From assembly GCF_013377535.1 (NCBI RefSeq), contig NZ_JABCJE010000009.1:62001-126000 (forward strand): a stretch of 64,000 nt of DNA, in the 5' to 3' direction. Numbering within the stretch: position 1 is the first letter of the stretch; the number at the start of each line of letters is the position of its first letter. This DNA comes from Donghicola mangrovi. GTDB lineage: Bacteria; Pseudomonadota; Alphaproteobacteria; Rhodobacterales; Rhodobacteraceae. This document shows, piece by piece, positions 1-8,557 of the stretch. The notes beneath the pieces were generated by a model. It searched no databases, was not told where the DNA came from, and saw only the letters and a list, made by a program, of their open reading frames with translations. Both the position numbers and the translations under genes were made by a program.

Positions 1-157
1 CGGTCGCCATGTAGTGGCGATGGCCCCAGCGCGAGTGATCGGAATGGCCGTGGGTTATCAGCGCCCGATTAACGGGTCGCCAAGGGTCGATGTAGAAATC
101 GCCAGCGGGGCAGTAAATGCCGCGATCGGTAAAGGTCAGGACGGGATCAACGCTCAT
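1..157 (-). CDS. Ligase-associated DNA exonuclease, N-terminal fragment
   Basis: The first 52 codons of a minus-strand gene are present; the rest lies beyond the left edge. The start is the ATG at 155-157. Residues 36-41 read HGHSDH, the H-x-H-x-D-H metal-binding motif of metallo-beta-lactamase-fold nucleases, preceded by a region typical of that fold (FYIDPWRPVNRALITHG). In bacteria this short-leader MBL family usually sits next to an ATP-dependent DNA ligase and is annotated as a ligase-associated exonuclease; the ligase would be expected off the left edge. The family call rests on the motif and leader only. Confidence 0.72.
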   Translation of the reverse strand, partial: MSVDPVLTFTDRGIYCPAGDFYIDPWRPVNRALITHGHSDHSRWGHRHYMAT

Positions 158-202
158 GGGGCAGAGGTAGTCCGTCCGCGCGCCCCTGCCAGAGGGGCGG
201 CC

Positions 203-1162
203 TTAGACCGGTTCGGAAACGCGGGTGCGGGCGACGAATGCGCCGATTTCCGCCATGACCATGCGGCGTATTTCTGGTGTCTCCATCAGAACTTCGTGCT
301 GGCCGTTCTGGACGTCGATCAAAGTGCCGTTCTTCCACGTGCTCATGCGGCGGCGGATTTCATGGGGCTCGACGATGCTCTCCAGCGACCCAAGGAAACA
401 GAGCGCCGGAACGTCAGGGCAGGGGATCGAGGCCAGCGCCAGCGTTTCCCGCAGCGCCTGGTTCAGCCAGTTCAGGCTGGGTCCGCCAAGGCCCAGATCG
501 GGATGCGCCTCGGTCTGAGCGCGCATATAGGCGTACATGTCGGAGTCGGTGGTCAGCGCGTTGCCCAAGAACGGCGAGTTTTCGGTGTAGGGGCGACGGG
601 TGGTGCTGGGAACCAAGAGGTGCCCCAAGGCGACCTTGTCCGCAGCCCAAGACACCGACCAAGCCACCGGACGCAGCAGGCTGGACATCTGGATGCCCCA
701 CATCGGCGCGGTAAAGATTACGCCAGCCACGGGCGCCTGATTGATCACCGACCGCAGAGCAATGCAGCCCCCCATCGAGTGGCCAAGGATGTACCACGGC
801 TTGGGCAGGTTCATCGCGGCGGCATAGTCAAAGAACGCCTGCGCATCGTGCTGATAGTCCGCGAACTGGCCGACATGGCCGATCAACCGGTCGGGCAGGG
901 CGCGATCGGACAGCCCTTGGCCGCGCCAGTCCATGGTCGCGGTCGCCAGCCCCAGTTGGGCCAGCTCGGTCGCGGTTAACCCATATTTCTCGATGTATTC
1001 GGTTCTGCCAGTGAACAGCAGAACCGTACCTTTGGCCCCCTCGAGGGGCCAGTGGCCTGCACGCAGGCGCACACCGTCTTTCGCCACAATCCAGTGAGTC
1101 ATTCCCCCGGCGGGGCCGCGGGCCAAGTCTTCGAAAAAAGGTGCTGTCTGCATTAGTCCCAA
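203..1162 (-). CDS. Alpha/beta hydrolase (lysophospholipase-like)
   Basis: A 319-residue serine hydrolase. The nucleophile elbow GHSMGG lies at residues 127-132 (Ser129), after an oxyanion-side strand (TVLLFTGRTEYIEKYG) and a DWRGQGLSDR segment typical of monoglyceride-lipase/lysophospholipase L2-like proteins. A late His in a GQHEVLMET context is the likely catalytic base. No signal peptide is seen, so it is probably cytoplasmic. The start may be the internal Met four codons in. Substrate is unknown. It lies 8 bases downstream of the SCP2-like gene on the same strand, which suggests co-transcription and perhaps a shared lipid role (inference). Confidence 0.8.
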   Translation of the reverse strand: MGLMQTAPFFEDLARGPAGGMTHWIVAKDGVRLRAGHWPLEGAKGTVLLFTGRTEYIEKYGLTATELAQLGLATATMDWRGQGLSDRALPDRLIGHVGQFADYQHDAQAFFDYAAAMNLPKPWYILGHSMGGCIALRSVINQAPVAGVIFTAPMWGIQMSSLLRPVAWSVSWAADKVALGHLLVPSTTRRPYTENSPFLGNALTTDSDMYAYMRAQTEAHPDLGLGGPSLNWLNQALRETLALASIPCPDVPALCFLGSLESIVEPHEIRRRMSTWKNGTLIDVQNGQHEVLMETPEIRRMVMAEIGAFVARTRVSEPV

Positions 1163-1170
1163 ATATTTCC

Positions 1171-1461
1171 TCAGGACAGGACGGTGCCTAATTGCATCGC
1201 CAAGCCCATATCCCCATCCACGCTCAGGCGGCCGGTCATGAATGCAGCCGTCGCATCCAGATCGCCGTCCAGAATAGCCTTGAAGGTTTCCGCATCCGCG
1301 CTCAGCGTCACTTGGGCCTCATCGTCGCTTGCGCGCGCCCCGTTGCCGTCGATCACGATGCTGCCTTCGTCCTCGATCACGAATTTCGCGATACCGTCGA
1401 ACCCTTCGCCGCCCATTTTTGCGTTCAGTTCCGCAACAGCGGTCTCGATCACAGCGCTCAT
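1171..1461 (-). CDS. SCP2 sterol-binding-like protein
   Basis: A 96-residue protein consisting of one SCP2-type lipid-carrier domain. The segment GDLDATAAFMTGRLSVDGDMGLAMQL near the C-terminus is the characteristic SCP2 block, and the length matches single-domain bacterial members, which are thought to bind hydrophobic ligands or act as accessory proteins. It has no signal peptide or membrane segment. It starts at 1461, about 66 bases from the divergent TPR gene, so the short region 1462-1527 probably holds promoters for both directions. Confidence 0.85.
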   Translation of the reverse strand: MSAVIETAVAELNAKMGGEGFDGIAKFVIEDEGSIVIDGNGARASDDEAQVTLSADAETFKAILDGDLDATAAFMTGRLSVDGDMGLAMQLGTVLS

Positions 1462-1527
1462 CAGAAGTCTCTCACTTTATCGTTGCGGCTCTCGCTTTTT
1501 GCCGCGGGTGAATTACACTGATGAACT

Positions 1528-2088
1528 ATGACCAGATTCCGCCAATCGCTCAAACATGTCGTCACGGCATGTTTTATGATAGTCACGATTTCCTCACCGG
1601 CCAAGGCAATCAGCCCGCAGGAAGAGGATTTGTTAGCCCGATTGCGGCGGGCTGACGCCGATGGTGCGCGAGTCATCGCCGAAGACCTACAGCTTTTGTG
1701 GTCGCGTTCGGGTTCTGCAATGGTGGATATGCTGATGCGCCGCGCCGAAGGGGCCTTGGTCGAGGGCGACCTTGACACGGCACTGGGCCATCTGACCGCC
1801 ATCACCGACCATGCTCCCGATTTCGCCGAGGGGCATATGCTGCGGGCGACGGTCCTTTATCAGATGGATCTCTATGGCCCCGCGATGGAGGAGCTGGAGC
1901 AGACTATCGCCCTGAACCCCAACCATTTTGGCGCCATGTTCGGCGCGGGGATCATCGCCTATGAAACCGGCCAGACCGAAATGGCGATGAAGCTTTTCGA
2001 TGCGGTCGAGGCTATACATCCCAACTTCGACGAATTATCTCGGCTTCAACAGGAACTGGACAAAGAGGCGGGTGCGCTCGACCTCTGA
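1528..2088 (+). CDS. Exported TPR protein
   Basis: A 186-residue protein with a probable signal peptide over residues 1-25 (basic start, hydrophobic core, AKA-like cleavage site). The rest is helical with about three tetratricopeptide units: DLDTALGHLTAITDHAPDF, LYGPAMEELEQTIALNPNH and TEMAMKLFDAVEAIHPNF. Such proteins act as periplasmic protein-binding scaffolds; no partner can be named. It ends 12 bases before the RNA helicase gene and may be transcribed with it. Confidence 0.78.
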   Translation: MTRFRQSLKHVVTACFMIVTISSPAKAISPQEEDLLARLRRADADGARVIAEDLQLLWSRSGSAMVDMLMRRAEGALVEGDLDTALGHLTAITDHAPDFAEGHMLRATVLYQMDLYGPAMEELEQTIALNPNHFGAMFGAGIIAYETGQTEMAMKLFDAVEAIHPNFDELSRLQQELDKEAGALDL

Positions 2089-2100
2089 GACGAGGAAGTC

Positions 2101-5025
2101 ATGGCCAACAGGGGCCGGATCGCGGCCATCCTTGGCCCGACCAACACGGGCAAAACCCACTATGCGATCGAGCGGATGCTGGGGCACCGGACAGGTGTCA
2201 TCGGGCTTCCTCTGCGGCTACTTGCACGTGAGGTTTACGATAAGGTCGTGGCCATCCGCGGCCCCTCGGTGGTGGCACTTGTAACCGGCGAAGAGCGGAT
2301 CGTTCCCCCTCGGACCCAGTATTGGGTTTGCACCGTCGAGGCGATGCCCGAGGGAATTGGCGCCGATTTCGTGGCGGTGGACGAGATCCAGCTATGCGCC
2401 GATCCCGAGCGCGGCCACGTTTTCACCGACCGATTGTTGCGCATGCGTGGCACAAACGAGACCCTGTTTATGGGCTCTGACACCATGCGCGGGCCGATCG
2501 CTGCTTTGGTTCCGGGCTGCGAGTTTGTGCGCCGCGAACGCATGAGCCAGCTGATCTACTCGGGCCAAAAGAAAATCAGCCGGATGCAGTCGCGCAGTGC
2601 CATCGTCGGGTTCTCGGTGGATAGCGTCTATGCCATCGCCGAACTGCTGCGCCGGCAAAAGGGTGGGGCGGCCGTGGTCATGGGGGCGCTCAGCCCTCGG
2701 ACGCGGAACGCTCAGGTTGCGCTCTATCAGAACGGCGATGTGGATTATCTGGTGGCCACCGATGCGATCGGGATGGGCCTGAACCTTGATATCAACCACG
2801 TCGCATTCTCGAGCACGATCAAGTTCGACGGCCGCCGGATGCGCGAACTGCACCCCAACGAACTGGCCCAGATCGCGGGTCGTGCGGGGCGCGGGATGTC
2901 GGACGGCACCTTTGGCACCACGGGCGAAGCGCCGCCGCTGGACGACGAGGTCGCCGAAGCGATCATGGAGCACCGCTTTACCCCGCTGCAAAAGCTGCAA
3001 TGGCGGAACCACGACCTGCGCTTTGGCTCAATCGAGACGCTGATCGACTCGCTCGAGCAGGCCCCCAAGGATGACCGTTTGCTGCGTGCCCGCGAAGCGG
3101 ACGACCTGCGCGCCCTGAAGATTTTGTCGCAGATCGATGAAATGCGGGCCCGTGCGCACAACGTCCAATTCGTGAAGCTGCTCTGGGATGTCTGCCGGAT
3201 TCCCGATTTCCGCGGCATCAGTAGTGGTGAACACGCCACACTTCTGGAGCAAATCTACCGCTTTTTGCATCAGGATGGGCGTGTTCCTGACGATTGGCTC
3301 GCCAGACAGATCAAACGCATTGACCGGACGCAGGGGGACATAGATACCCTTTCCAAGAGGCTCGCGTTCATTCGGACTTGGACTTATGTGGCGCAGCGTT
3401 CTGGTTGGGTCGGTGACGAAAGTCATTGGCGTGGCGAAACAAGGGCGGTAGAAGACCGCCTGTCAGATGCGCTGCACGAGCGCTTGACGCAAAGATTTGT
3501 GGACCGGCGCACATCCGTGCTTTTGCGCCGGCTCAAGCAGAAGGAGGCCCTTTTGGCCGAAGTAAACGACAAGGGTGAAGTGACCATCGAAGGTGAATTC
3601 GTTGGTCGTCTCGAAGGTTTCCGTTTCCGTCAGGACAAGGGCAGCAGCCCCGACGAGACGAAGACGGTAGCCAAGGCAAGCTTGCAGGCGCTGGCGCCGC
3701 ATTTCCATCTGCGCGCGGACAAGTTCTATAACGCGCCCGATACCGAAATCGACTTCACCGAACAGGGTGGTCTGATGTGGGGTACGGATGCAGTTGGCAA
3801 ACTGGTCGCCGGATCGGAACCGCTGAAGCCGCAGGTTGTGGCCTTTGTCGATGAAGAGGCTGGTGCAGACGTCGCCCAAAAGGTGCAGCGCCGCCTTCAG
3901 CATTTCATTGATCGCAAGATCGCGACCCTGTTCGAACCCCTGCTGAACCTTGGCAAGGACGAGGCCCTGACCGGTCTGGCCCGTGGCTTTGCGTTCCGTA
4001 TGCTCGAAGGTCTGGGTATTCTGGAACGCGCGCCGATCGCAGACGAGGTGAAGTCGCTGGATCAGGAAGCCCGTGGCGCCCTGCGCAAGCACGGCATCCG
4101 TTTCGGCCAGTTCACCATCTTTATGCCTCTGCTTCTGAAGCCCGCGCCGACCCGTCTGCGTCTGGTTCTGTGGTCGCTGGCAAACGGTCTGGACGTATTC
4201 CCCGAGGCACCGCCTCCGGGTCTGGTTACTGTGCCTTCGCAGGCAGATGCTGCGCCGGGTTACTTTACCATGGCTGGCTACCGCGAAGCAGGCGAGCGCG
4301 CGATCCGTATCGACATGCTCGAGCGTCTGGCAGACATGCTGCGCTCCGAAGACAGCCGTGGCGGTTTCGAAGCGAAGCCCGACATGCTGTCGATCACCGG
4401 CATGACCCTCGAGCAGTTCGCTGCTCTGATGGAAGGCCTCGGCTACCGTGCCGAAAAGGGTGAGCGCACCAAAGTCAAAGCTGTGGATGCCGTCATGGCC
4501 GAGCCCGCGGTGGCTGCTGGCGAAGAAGCCCAAGCTGCCGACGTTGCCCCCGAGGTTGCTGCAATCGCCGACGAGGGCATCGCCCCCATCGCCGAAGAGG
4601 CTGTCGAAGGTGGCGAAGTCGAGCCCGCAATCGCAGAAACCCCCGCCGAAGAAGTGGCGCTGGGTGAGGCTGCGGACGCAGGTGCGGCCGGTGCCGAGAT
4701 GGAAGTGTTCTACACCTTCACCTGGGGTCGTCAGCGCAATGCGAACCGCGGTGGCGGCGAGCGTCGTGGCGGTGGCAACCGTCCGAACAACAACCGCGGC
4801 GAACGCACCGAGCGTGGCGACCGTCCCGAAGGCGGTAAGCGCGCCGAGGGCGGCGATCGTCCCCGTGGCGGCAAGGGTGGCAAGCCCAAGGGCAAAGGCG
4901 GCCCCAAGGGCGGCAAGCCCCAGGGTCCCCGCGTGCACACCGCACGTCCCCCCAAGGCCGACAAGCCGATCGATCCGGATAATCCCTTTGCAGCGGCTCT
5001 GATGGGCCTGCGTGACAAGTCCTAA
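2101..5025 (+). CDS. SUV3-like DExH RNA helicase with a basic Gly/Arg/Lys-rich tail
   Basis: A 974-residue superfamily-2 helicase of the SUV3 family. Walker A GPTNTGKT is at residues 12-19, the DEIQ motif II at 94-97, a GSDTMR motif III near 125-130 and motif VI IAGRAGR at 258-264. A C-terminal helical region of SUV3 type follows. After about residue 780 the protein becomes Ala/Glu-rich, and roughly residues 870-960 are a repetitive Gly/Arg/Lys/Asn tail, probably a disordered RNA-binding region. Alphaproteobacteria commonly carry this mitochondrial-degradosome-type helicase. It probably unwinds RNA in turnover or processing; the exact role is not established by sequence. It is followed 8 bases later by the S4 protein gene. 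Confidence 0.88.
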   Translation: MANRGRIAAILGPTNTGKTHYAIERMLGHRTGVIGLPLRLLAREVYDKVVAIRGPSVVALVTGEERIVPPRTQYWVCTVEAMPEGIGADFVAVDEIQLCADPERGHVFTDRLLRMRGTNETLFMGSDTMRGPIAALVPGCEFVRRERMSQLIYSGQKKISRMQSRSAIVGFSVDSVYAIAELLRRQKGGAAVVMGALSPRTRNAQVALYQNGDVDYLVATDAIGMGLNLDINHVAFSSTIKFDGRRMRELHPNELAQIAGRAGRGMSDGTFGTTGEAPPLDDEVAEAIMEHRFTPLQKLQWRNHDLRFGSIETLIDSLEQAPKDDRLLRAREADDLRALKILSQIDEMRARAHNVQFVKLLWDVCRIPDFRGISSGEHATLLEQIYRFLHQDGRVPDDWLARQIKRIDRTQGDIDTLSKRLAFIRTWTYVAQRSGWVGDESHWRGETRAVEDRLSDALHERLTQRFVDRRTSVLLRRLKQKEALLAEVNDKGEVTIEGEFVGRLEGFRFRQDKGSSPDETKTVAKASLQALAPHFHLRADKFYNAPDTEIDFTEQGGLMWGTDAVGKLVAGSEPLKPQVVAFVDEEAGADVAQKVQRRLQHFIDRKIATLFEPLLNLGKDEALTGLARGFAFRMLEGLGILERAPIADEVKSLDQEARGALRKHGIRFGQFTIFMPLLLKPAPTRLRLVLWSLANGLDVFPEAPPPGLVTVPSQADAAPGYFTMAGYREAGERAIRIDMLERLADMLRSEDSRGGFEAKPDMLSITGMTLEQFAALMEGLGYRAEKGERTKVKAVDAVMAEPAVAAGEEAQAADVAPEVAAIADEGIAPIAEEAVEGGEVEPAIAETPAEEVALGEAADAGAAGAEMEVFYTFTWGRQRNANRGGGERRGGGNRPNNNRGERTERGDRPEGGKRAEGGDRPRGGKGGKPKGKGGPKGGKPQGPRVHTARPPKADKPIDPDNPFAAALMGLRDKS

Positions 5026-5033
5026 GGGGCCCC

Positions 5034-5411
5034 TTGTCGGACGCTGAAAAAACGAAGCTGCGCGTGGACAAATGGTTGTGGCACGCGCGGTTCTTCAAAA
5101 GCAGGTCTCTGGCCGCCCAAGTCGTGACGGCCGGACACCTGAGAATCAACAGCACCCACGCGGCCAAGCCCTCTAGCGGCGTTGGCGCGGGTGATGTCCT
5201 AACCTTTCCTCAGGCAAATTCTGTACGTGTTGTTCGCGTTCTGGCGCTGGGTGTCCGCCGTGGCCCCGCAACAGAAGCCCAAACATTGTACGAAGATTTG
5301 AGCAAACCCGAGGACAAAGGTCCTGAAAATCCGGCATTCGAGGGAAGCGGTAGGCCGACGAAGAAAGATCGTCGCAATCTCGATCTTCTCCGCCGACAGA
5401 GCCTTGAATGA
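5034..5411 (+). CDS. S4-domain RNA-binding protein, Hsp15-like
   Basis: A 125-residue protein beginning with an S4 domain at about residues 8-65 (LRVDKWLWHARFFKSRSLAAQVV, then GHLRINSTHA and the AGDVLTF turn). This arrangement is that of Hsp15/HslR, which binds stalled 50S subunits, though short S4 proteins vary in role. The start appears to be TTG at 5034: it gives the full S4 N-terminus and no in-frame ATG is nearby. The gene follows the RNA helicase closely, so the two may form an RNA-metabolism operon. The tail is Lys/Arg-rich. Confidence 0.85.
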   Translation: MSDAEKTKLRVDKWLWHARFFKSRSLAAQVVTAGHLRINSTHAAKPSSGVGAGDVLTFPQANSVRVVRVLALGVRRGPATEAQTLYEDLSKPEDKGPENPAFEGSGRPTKKDRRNLDLLRRQSLE

Positions 5412-5460
5412 TTTGTCGGTCTGGCCTAGCTAACGCCGACAGCCAAAGAGCGAGATCCCC

Positions 5461-5799
5461 ATGACCTATGTCGTTACTGATAACTGTATTGCCTGCAAAT
5501 ATACCGACTGTGTCGAGGTCTGCCCCGTAGATTGCTTCTACGAAGGCGAGAACATGCTGGTGATCCACCCTGACGAGTGCATCGACTGTGGTGTATGCGA
5601 GCCCGAGTGCCCCGCCGACGCGATCCGTCCGGACACCGAGCCGGATATGGAAAAGTGGGTTGAATTCAACCGCAAGTATTCGGAAATGTGGCCCGTGATC
5701 GTCGAGCGCAAAGACGCGCTGCCCGAGGCAACCGAGCGCGACGGCGAGCCCGACAAGCTGAACAAGTACTTCTCCGAAGCGGCTGGCGAAGGGAACTGA
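5461..5799 (+). CDS. fdxA: 7Fe ferredoxin FdxA
   Basis: A 112-residue ferredoxin. Cysteines at 9, 12, 17, 21, 25, 40, 43, 46 and 50 match the Azotobacter-type 7Fe ferredoxin layout: Cys9, Cys17 and Cys50 for the [3Fe-4S] cluster and Cys21, Cys40, Cys43 and Cys46 for the [4Fe-4S] cluster. The C-terminal extension (about residues 58-112) is also typical of this family. It is a soluble low-potential electron carrier. A FdxA-CarD neighbourhood is, as I recall, common in alphaproteobacteria. Confidence 0.95.
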   Translation: MTYVVTDNCIACKYTDCVEVCPVDCFYEGENMLVIHPDECIDCGVCEPECPADAIRPDTEPDMEKWVEFNRKYSEMWPVIVERKDALPEATERDGEPDKLNKYFSEAAGEGN

Positions 5800-5881
5800 T
5801 TCCCTGCCGATTCGGCACTGATTCAGGGCAATCTGGTGCATCCCCTTGATTCTCAGGGGATTCACACTCTTGTGTGGCCCT

Positions 5882-5911
5882 TTGAATGATACGCAAAATC
5901 TGCTATATAAC
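5882..5911 (+). promoter_or_regulatory. Sigma-70-type promoter candidate for carD
   Basis: TTGAAT at 5882-5887 is followed after 17-18 bases by ATATAA/TATAAC at 5905-5911. It would give a leader of roughly 140 bases before the CarD start. A second weaker TATAGA lies a few bases downstream. Inferred from box match only. Confidence 0.45.
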
Positions 5912-5988
5912 AGTGCTATAGAACGGAACCGATTTATCCCCGCGGTCCCAGACGGGGGTAATCATCTGGCAGCATTGGCTTACCCGAG

Positions 5989-6021
5989 CGCAATCTTAGG
6001 GGATTGCGGCGCGGTTTTTTT
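5989..6021 (+). terminator. Hairpin plus T-run ahead of carD (terminator or attenuator)
   Basis: CGCAATC (5989-5995) pairs with GATTGCG (6002-6008), and seven T residues lie at 6015-6021. It stands between the candidate promoter at 5882 and the CarD start at 6055. It could therefore end the fdxA transcript or attenuate carD. The stem is short and the T-run is offset by six bases, so strength is uncertain. Confidence 0.4.
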
Positions 6022-6054
6022 GTCCTTTGTCTGCCGCGTGCGAGGAAGGATTGC

Positions 6055-6564
6055 ATGAGCAAATCTAAAGCCCCCGAATTTCGTCCCAACGATTATGTTG
6101 TCTACCCGGCCCACGGCGTCGGTCAGATCATGTCCATCGAGGAACAGGAAATTGCCGGCCTGAAGCTGGAACTGTTCGTGATCTCGTTCGAGAAGGACAA
6201 GATGACCCTGCGCGTGCCGACCAACAAAGCGACCGAAGCCGGTCTTCGTTCGCTGTCGACCCCGGACGTCATTTCGCAGGCGATGGCCACCCTCAAGGGT
6301 AAGGCCAAGGTAAAGCGCGCCATGTGGTCGCGCCGCGCTCAGGAATACGAACAGAAGATCAACTCGGGCGATCTGATTGCGATTGCCGAAGTTGTACGTG
6401 ACCTGCACCGTGCTGACGACCAGCGCGAGCAGAGCTATTCCGAGCGTCAGCTGTACGAAGCCGCGCTGGAGCGTCTGACCCGCGAAGTGGCCGCCGTGAC
6501 CGGTGGTGACGAAGTGGCTGCCGCCAAGAAAGTCGACGACGTTCTGATGTCGCGCGCTGCCTGA
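6055..6564 (+). CDS. carD: CarD family transcriptional regulator
   Basis: A 169-residue CarD/CdnL-type protein. The N-terminal RNA-polymerase-interacting domain is recognisable (DYVVYPAHGVGQIMSIEEQEIAG, then LELFVISFEKDKMTLRVPT) and a helical C-terminal DNA-binding half follows (WSRRAQEYEQKINSGDLIAIAEVVRDL). The family stabilises open promoter complexes, often at rRNA promoters. The ATG at 6055 is preferred because it begins the conserved domain; an upstream in-frame start would add residues with no family match. It ends just before a strong terminator and is probably a single-gene unit. Confidence 0.93.
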   Translation: MSKSKAPEFRPNDYVVYPAHGVGQIMSIEEQEIAGLKLELFVISFEKDKMTLRVPTNKATEAGLRSLSTPDVISQAMATLKGKAKVKRAMWSRRAQEYEQKINSGDLIAIAEVVRDLHRADDQREQSYSERQLYEAALERLTREVAAVTGGDEVAAAKKVDDVLMSRAA

Positions 6565-6592
6565 TCCGAGGATCCGGTTGTAGAACTAAAAG

Positions 6593-6620
6593 AGCCGCCC
6601 TTGGTTGGGGCGGCTTTTTT
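6593..6620 (+). terminator. Rho-independent terminator after carD
   Basis: AGCCGCCC (6593-6600) pairs with GGGCGGCT (6608-6615) around a 7-base loop and is followed by a run of T. It lies 28 bases after the carD stop and between convergent genes carD and cobS. Confidence 0.85.
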
Positions 6621-6665
6621 CTTTGGGCTTGGGGCATGTGTCTGGCGCGGTGCCGGTGAGTATTT

Positions 6666-7433
6666 TTACAAAGAAGAAGGCAGAAGCGCCGCCAGAGCGA
6701 TGAGCGCCGCGATTTCGGTCAGCTGTTGCGATGCGCCGAGGATGTCGCCGGTTTGCCCGCCGATTTTGCGCAGGGCGATTGTGGCCCATAGGGCGGCGAT
6801 CGCAGCGGCGGCGAGGCAGGGGATGGGGCCTAGAAGGGGCAGGGCGATTGCCAGCCCCGTTGCGGCCGAGGTGAGGGCGGTGGGCTTGGTCGGGGAGCCG
6901 ACAGAGCTGGAGAGGCCGTTCTTGCGCGCTTGGGGCAGGAAGGCCATCAGCGGGGACATGGCGCTGCGACTCAGGGCGCCGAGGCCGGCCAGAACGACAA
7001 CGGGGTGGGCCGATTCCAGGACCAGCGACAGCAGCGTGACCCGCCAGAGCAGCGAGAGCGCGATGGCGATGACCCCGTAGGCCCCTGTGCGGCTGTCCTT
7101 CATGATCTCGAGGCGGCGTTCCGGTGTCCAACCACCCCAAAGGCCGTCGGCACTGTCGGCGAGGCCATCCTCGTGCATGGCGCCGGTCAGGATGACCGAG
7201 GTGGTCAGGGCGGCAATGGCCTGAACCAGTGGCGGCAGGCCAATCGCGCTGATCCCGAGGGCCACAACCCCCGCGAGCGCGCCGATCAGGGCTCCGGCAA
7301 CCGGATAGGCCCAAGTGGCGCGAGCAGAGCGCAGAGCGGCGTGTTCGGGATCGACCCGGACTGGAATACGCGACATAAGGCCCATTGCGGCCGGTAGGTC
7401 TTGCCAGTGGAAGAAGGGCTGTGTCATGGGCAC
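6666..7433 (-). CDS. cobS: Adenosylcobinamide-GDP ribazoletransferase CobS
   Basis: A 255-residue integral membrane protein with about five to six hydrophobic segments. It carries the CobS signature [16 protein letters not shown] (acidic metal-binding residues) and [15 protein letters not shown], and a typical N-terminus with PVRV and [12 protein letters not shown]. It joins adenosylcobinamide-GDP to alpha-ribazole in late cobalamin assembly. It is divergent from cobT with about 66 bases between the starts, so both late-lower-ligand genes probably share a control region. No cobalamin riboswitch fits in that gap. Confidence 0.95.
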   Translation of the reverse strand: MPMTQPFFHWQDLPAAMGLMSRIPVRVDPEHAALRSARATWAYPVAGALIGALAGVVALGISAIGLPPLVQAIAALTTSVILTGAMHEDGLADSADGLWGGWTPERRLEIMKDSRTGAYGVIAIALSLLWRVTLLSLVLESAHPVVVLAGLGALSRSAMSPLMAFLPQARKNGLSSSVGSPTKPTALTSAATGLAIALPLLGPIPCLAAAAIAALWATIALRKIGGQTGDILGASQQLTEIAALIALAALLPSSL

Positions 7434-7499
7434 TTCGCTGGTTGGGGCGGGTTGCCGTTACATATCGGCTTTGACGAACGAATCAACAGGGGGCACACA

Positions 7500-8507
7500 A
7501 TGCAGAACGATAGCTTTGCCGCACAGATGCAGGCGCACTTGCAGGCAGCCAAGGGACCGAGCGCAGCCGCTCAGGCAGAGGCTTCGGCCCGTAACGATGT
7601 TCTGACCAAGCCGCCGGGGGCCTTGGGCCGCCTTGAGGATCTGGCGATCTGGTACGCCAGTTGGCGCGGTGATGCGCGTCCCCAGATCACTGCGCCTCAG
7701 GTCATCGTGTTCGCGGGCAACCATGGTGTTGTCGCGCAGGGCATTTCGGCATTCCCCGCCGAGGTGACCGTCCAGATGGTGGCGAACTTTGAACGGGGCG
7801 GGGCGGCGATCAACCAGCTGGCCAACCTGCACGGTGCCAAAATGGAAGTCGTGGCGCTGGAACTGGATCGCCCGACCTTTGACTTTACCCAGCGCGCGGC
7901 GATGGATGCGGCGCATCTGGATGCGGCCCTGAAGGCGGGGTGGGATGCGGTTGATCCCGCATCGGACCTGCTGGTCGTGGGCGAGATGGGTATCGGCAAC
8001 ACCACCGCAGCGGCGGCTATTTCCCTGGCGCTGTTTGGCGGTGAGGCGGCAGATTGGGTCGGTCGCGGCACCGGTCTGGACGATGCTGGCGTGGCCCGCA
8101 AGGCCGAGGTGATCGCCAGGGCGCTGGAAGTGAACGCCCCCGAGGGCCCGCTGGAAGTGCTGCGCTGCGTTGGCGGCCGTGAGGTCGCGGCGATGGCCGG
8201 TGCGATTGCCCGCGCGCGGGTCGAGAATATCCCCGTGATTCTGGACGGCTTCATCTGCTGCTCGGCGGCGGCTGTTCTGGAAAAGCTGGTCGAAGGGGCC
8301 TTGGACCACTGCGTGGCGGGTCACCGCAGCGCAGAGGCCGCCCATGGGCGCGTGCTGGAGGCATTGGGCAAAGAACCCCTGCTGACCCTTGGTCTGCGTC
8401 TGGGTGAGGGCTCTGGTGCGGCGCTGGCGATTGGCATTCTGAAGGGCGCGATTGCCTGCCATTCGGGCATGGCATCCTTTGCCGAAGCGGGCGTCAGCGA
8501 CGGCTGA
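7500..8507 (+). CDS. cobT: Nicotinate-nucleotide--dimethylbenzimidazole phosphoribosyltransferase CobT
   Basis: A 335-residue enzyme that makes alpha-ribazole 5'-phosphate, the lower-ligand precursor of cobalamin. Landmarks are [57 protein letters not shown] and the C-terminal [13 protein letters not shown] with its catalytic Glu. The ATG at 7500 starts at the usual family N-terminus; an upstream in-frame extension to 7401 overlaps the divergent cobS and is unlikely. Length fits the family. Confidence 0.96.
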   Translation: MQNDSFAAQMQAHLQAAKGPSAAAQAEASARNDVLTKPPGALGRLEDLAIWYASWRGDARPQITAPQVIVFAGNHGVVAQGISAFPAEVTVQMVANFERGGAAINQLANLHGAKMEVVALELDRPTFDFTQRAAMDAAHLDAALKAGWDAVDPASDLLVVGEMGIGNTTAAAAISLALFGGEAADWVGRGTGLDDAGVARKAEVIARALEVNAPEGPLEVLRCVGGREVAAMAGAIARARVENIPVILDGFICCSAAAVLEKLVEGALDHCVAGHRSAEAAHGRVLEALGKEPLLTLGLRLGEGSGAALAIGILKGAIACHSGMASFAEAGVSDG

Positions 8508-8533
8508 TCAGCCCACAATCGCGAAACGAAGAA

Positions 8534-8557
8534 AGGCGTCCCTCAGGACGCCTTTTT
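8534..8557. terminator. Terminator between convergent cobT and antiporter genes
   Basis: GGCGTCC (8535-8541) pairs with GGACGCC (8546-8552) around a 4-base loop, followed by five T residues. The A-run on the left side could let it act on the minus strand too, where it overlaps the end of the antiporter gene (stop at 8543). Confidence 0.8.

Noticed and set aside
7401-7499. Longer N-terminus of CobT
   Set aside because: It overlaps the divergent cobS start and has no family match.
7433-7500. Cobalamin riboswitch for cobS/cobT
   Set aside because: The divergent gap is only about 66 bases, too short for the aptamer, and no B12-box was seen.
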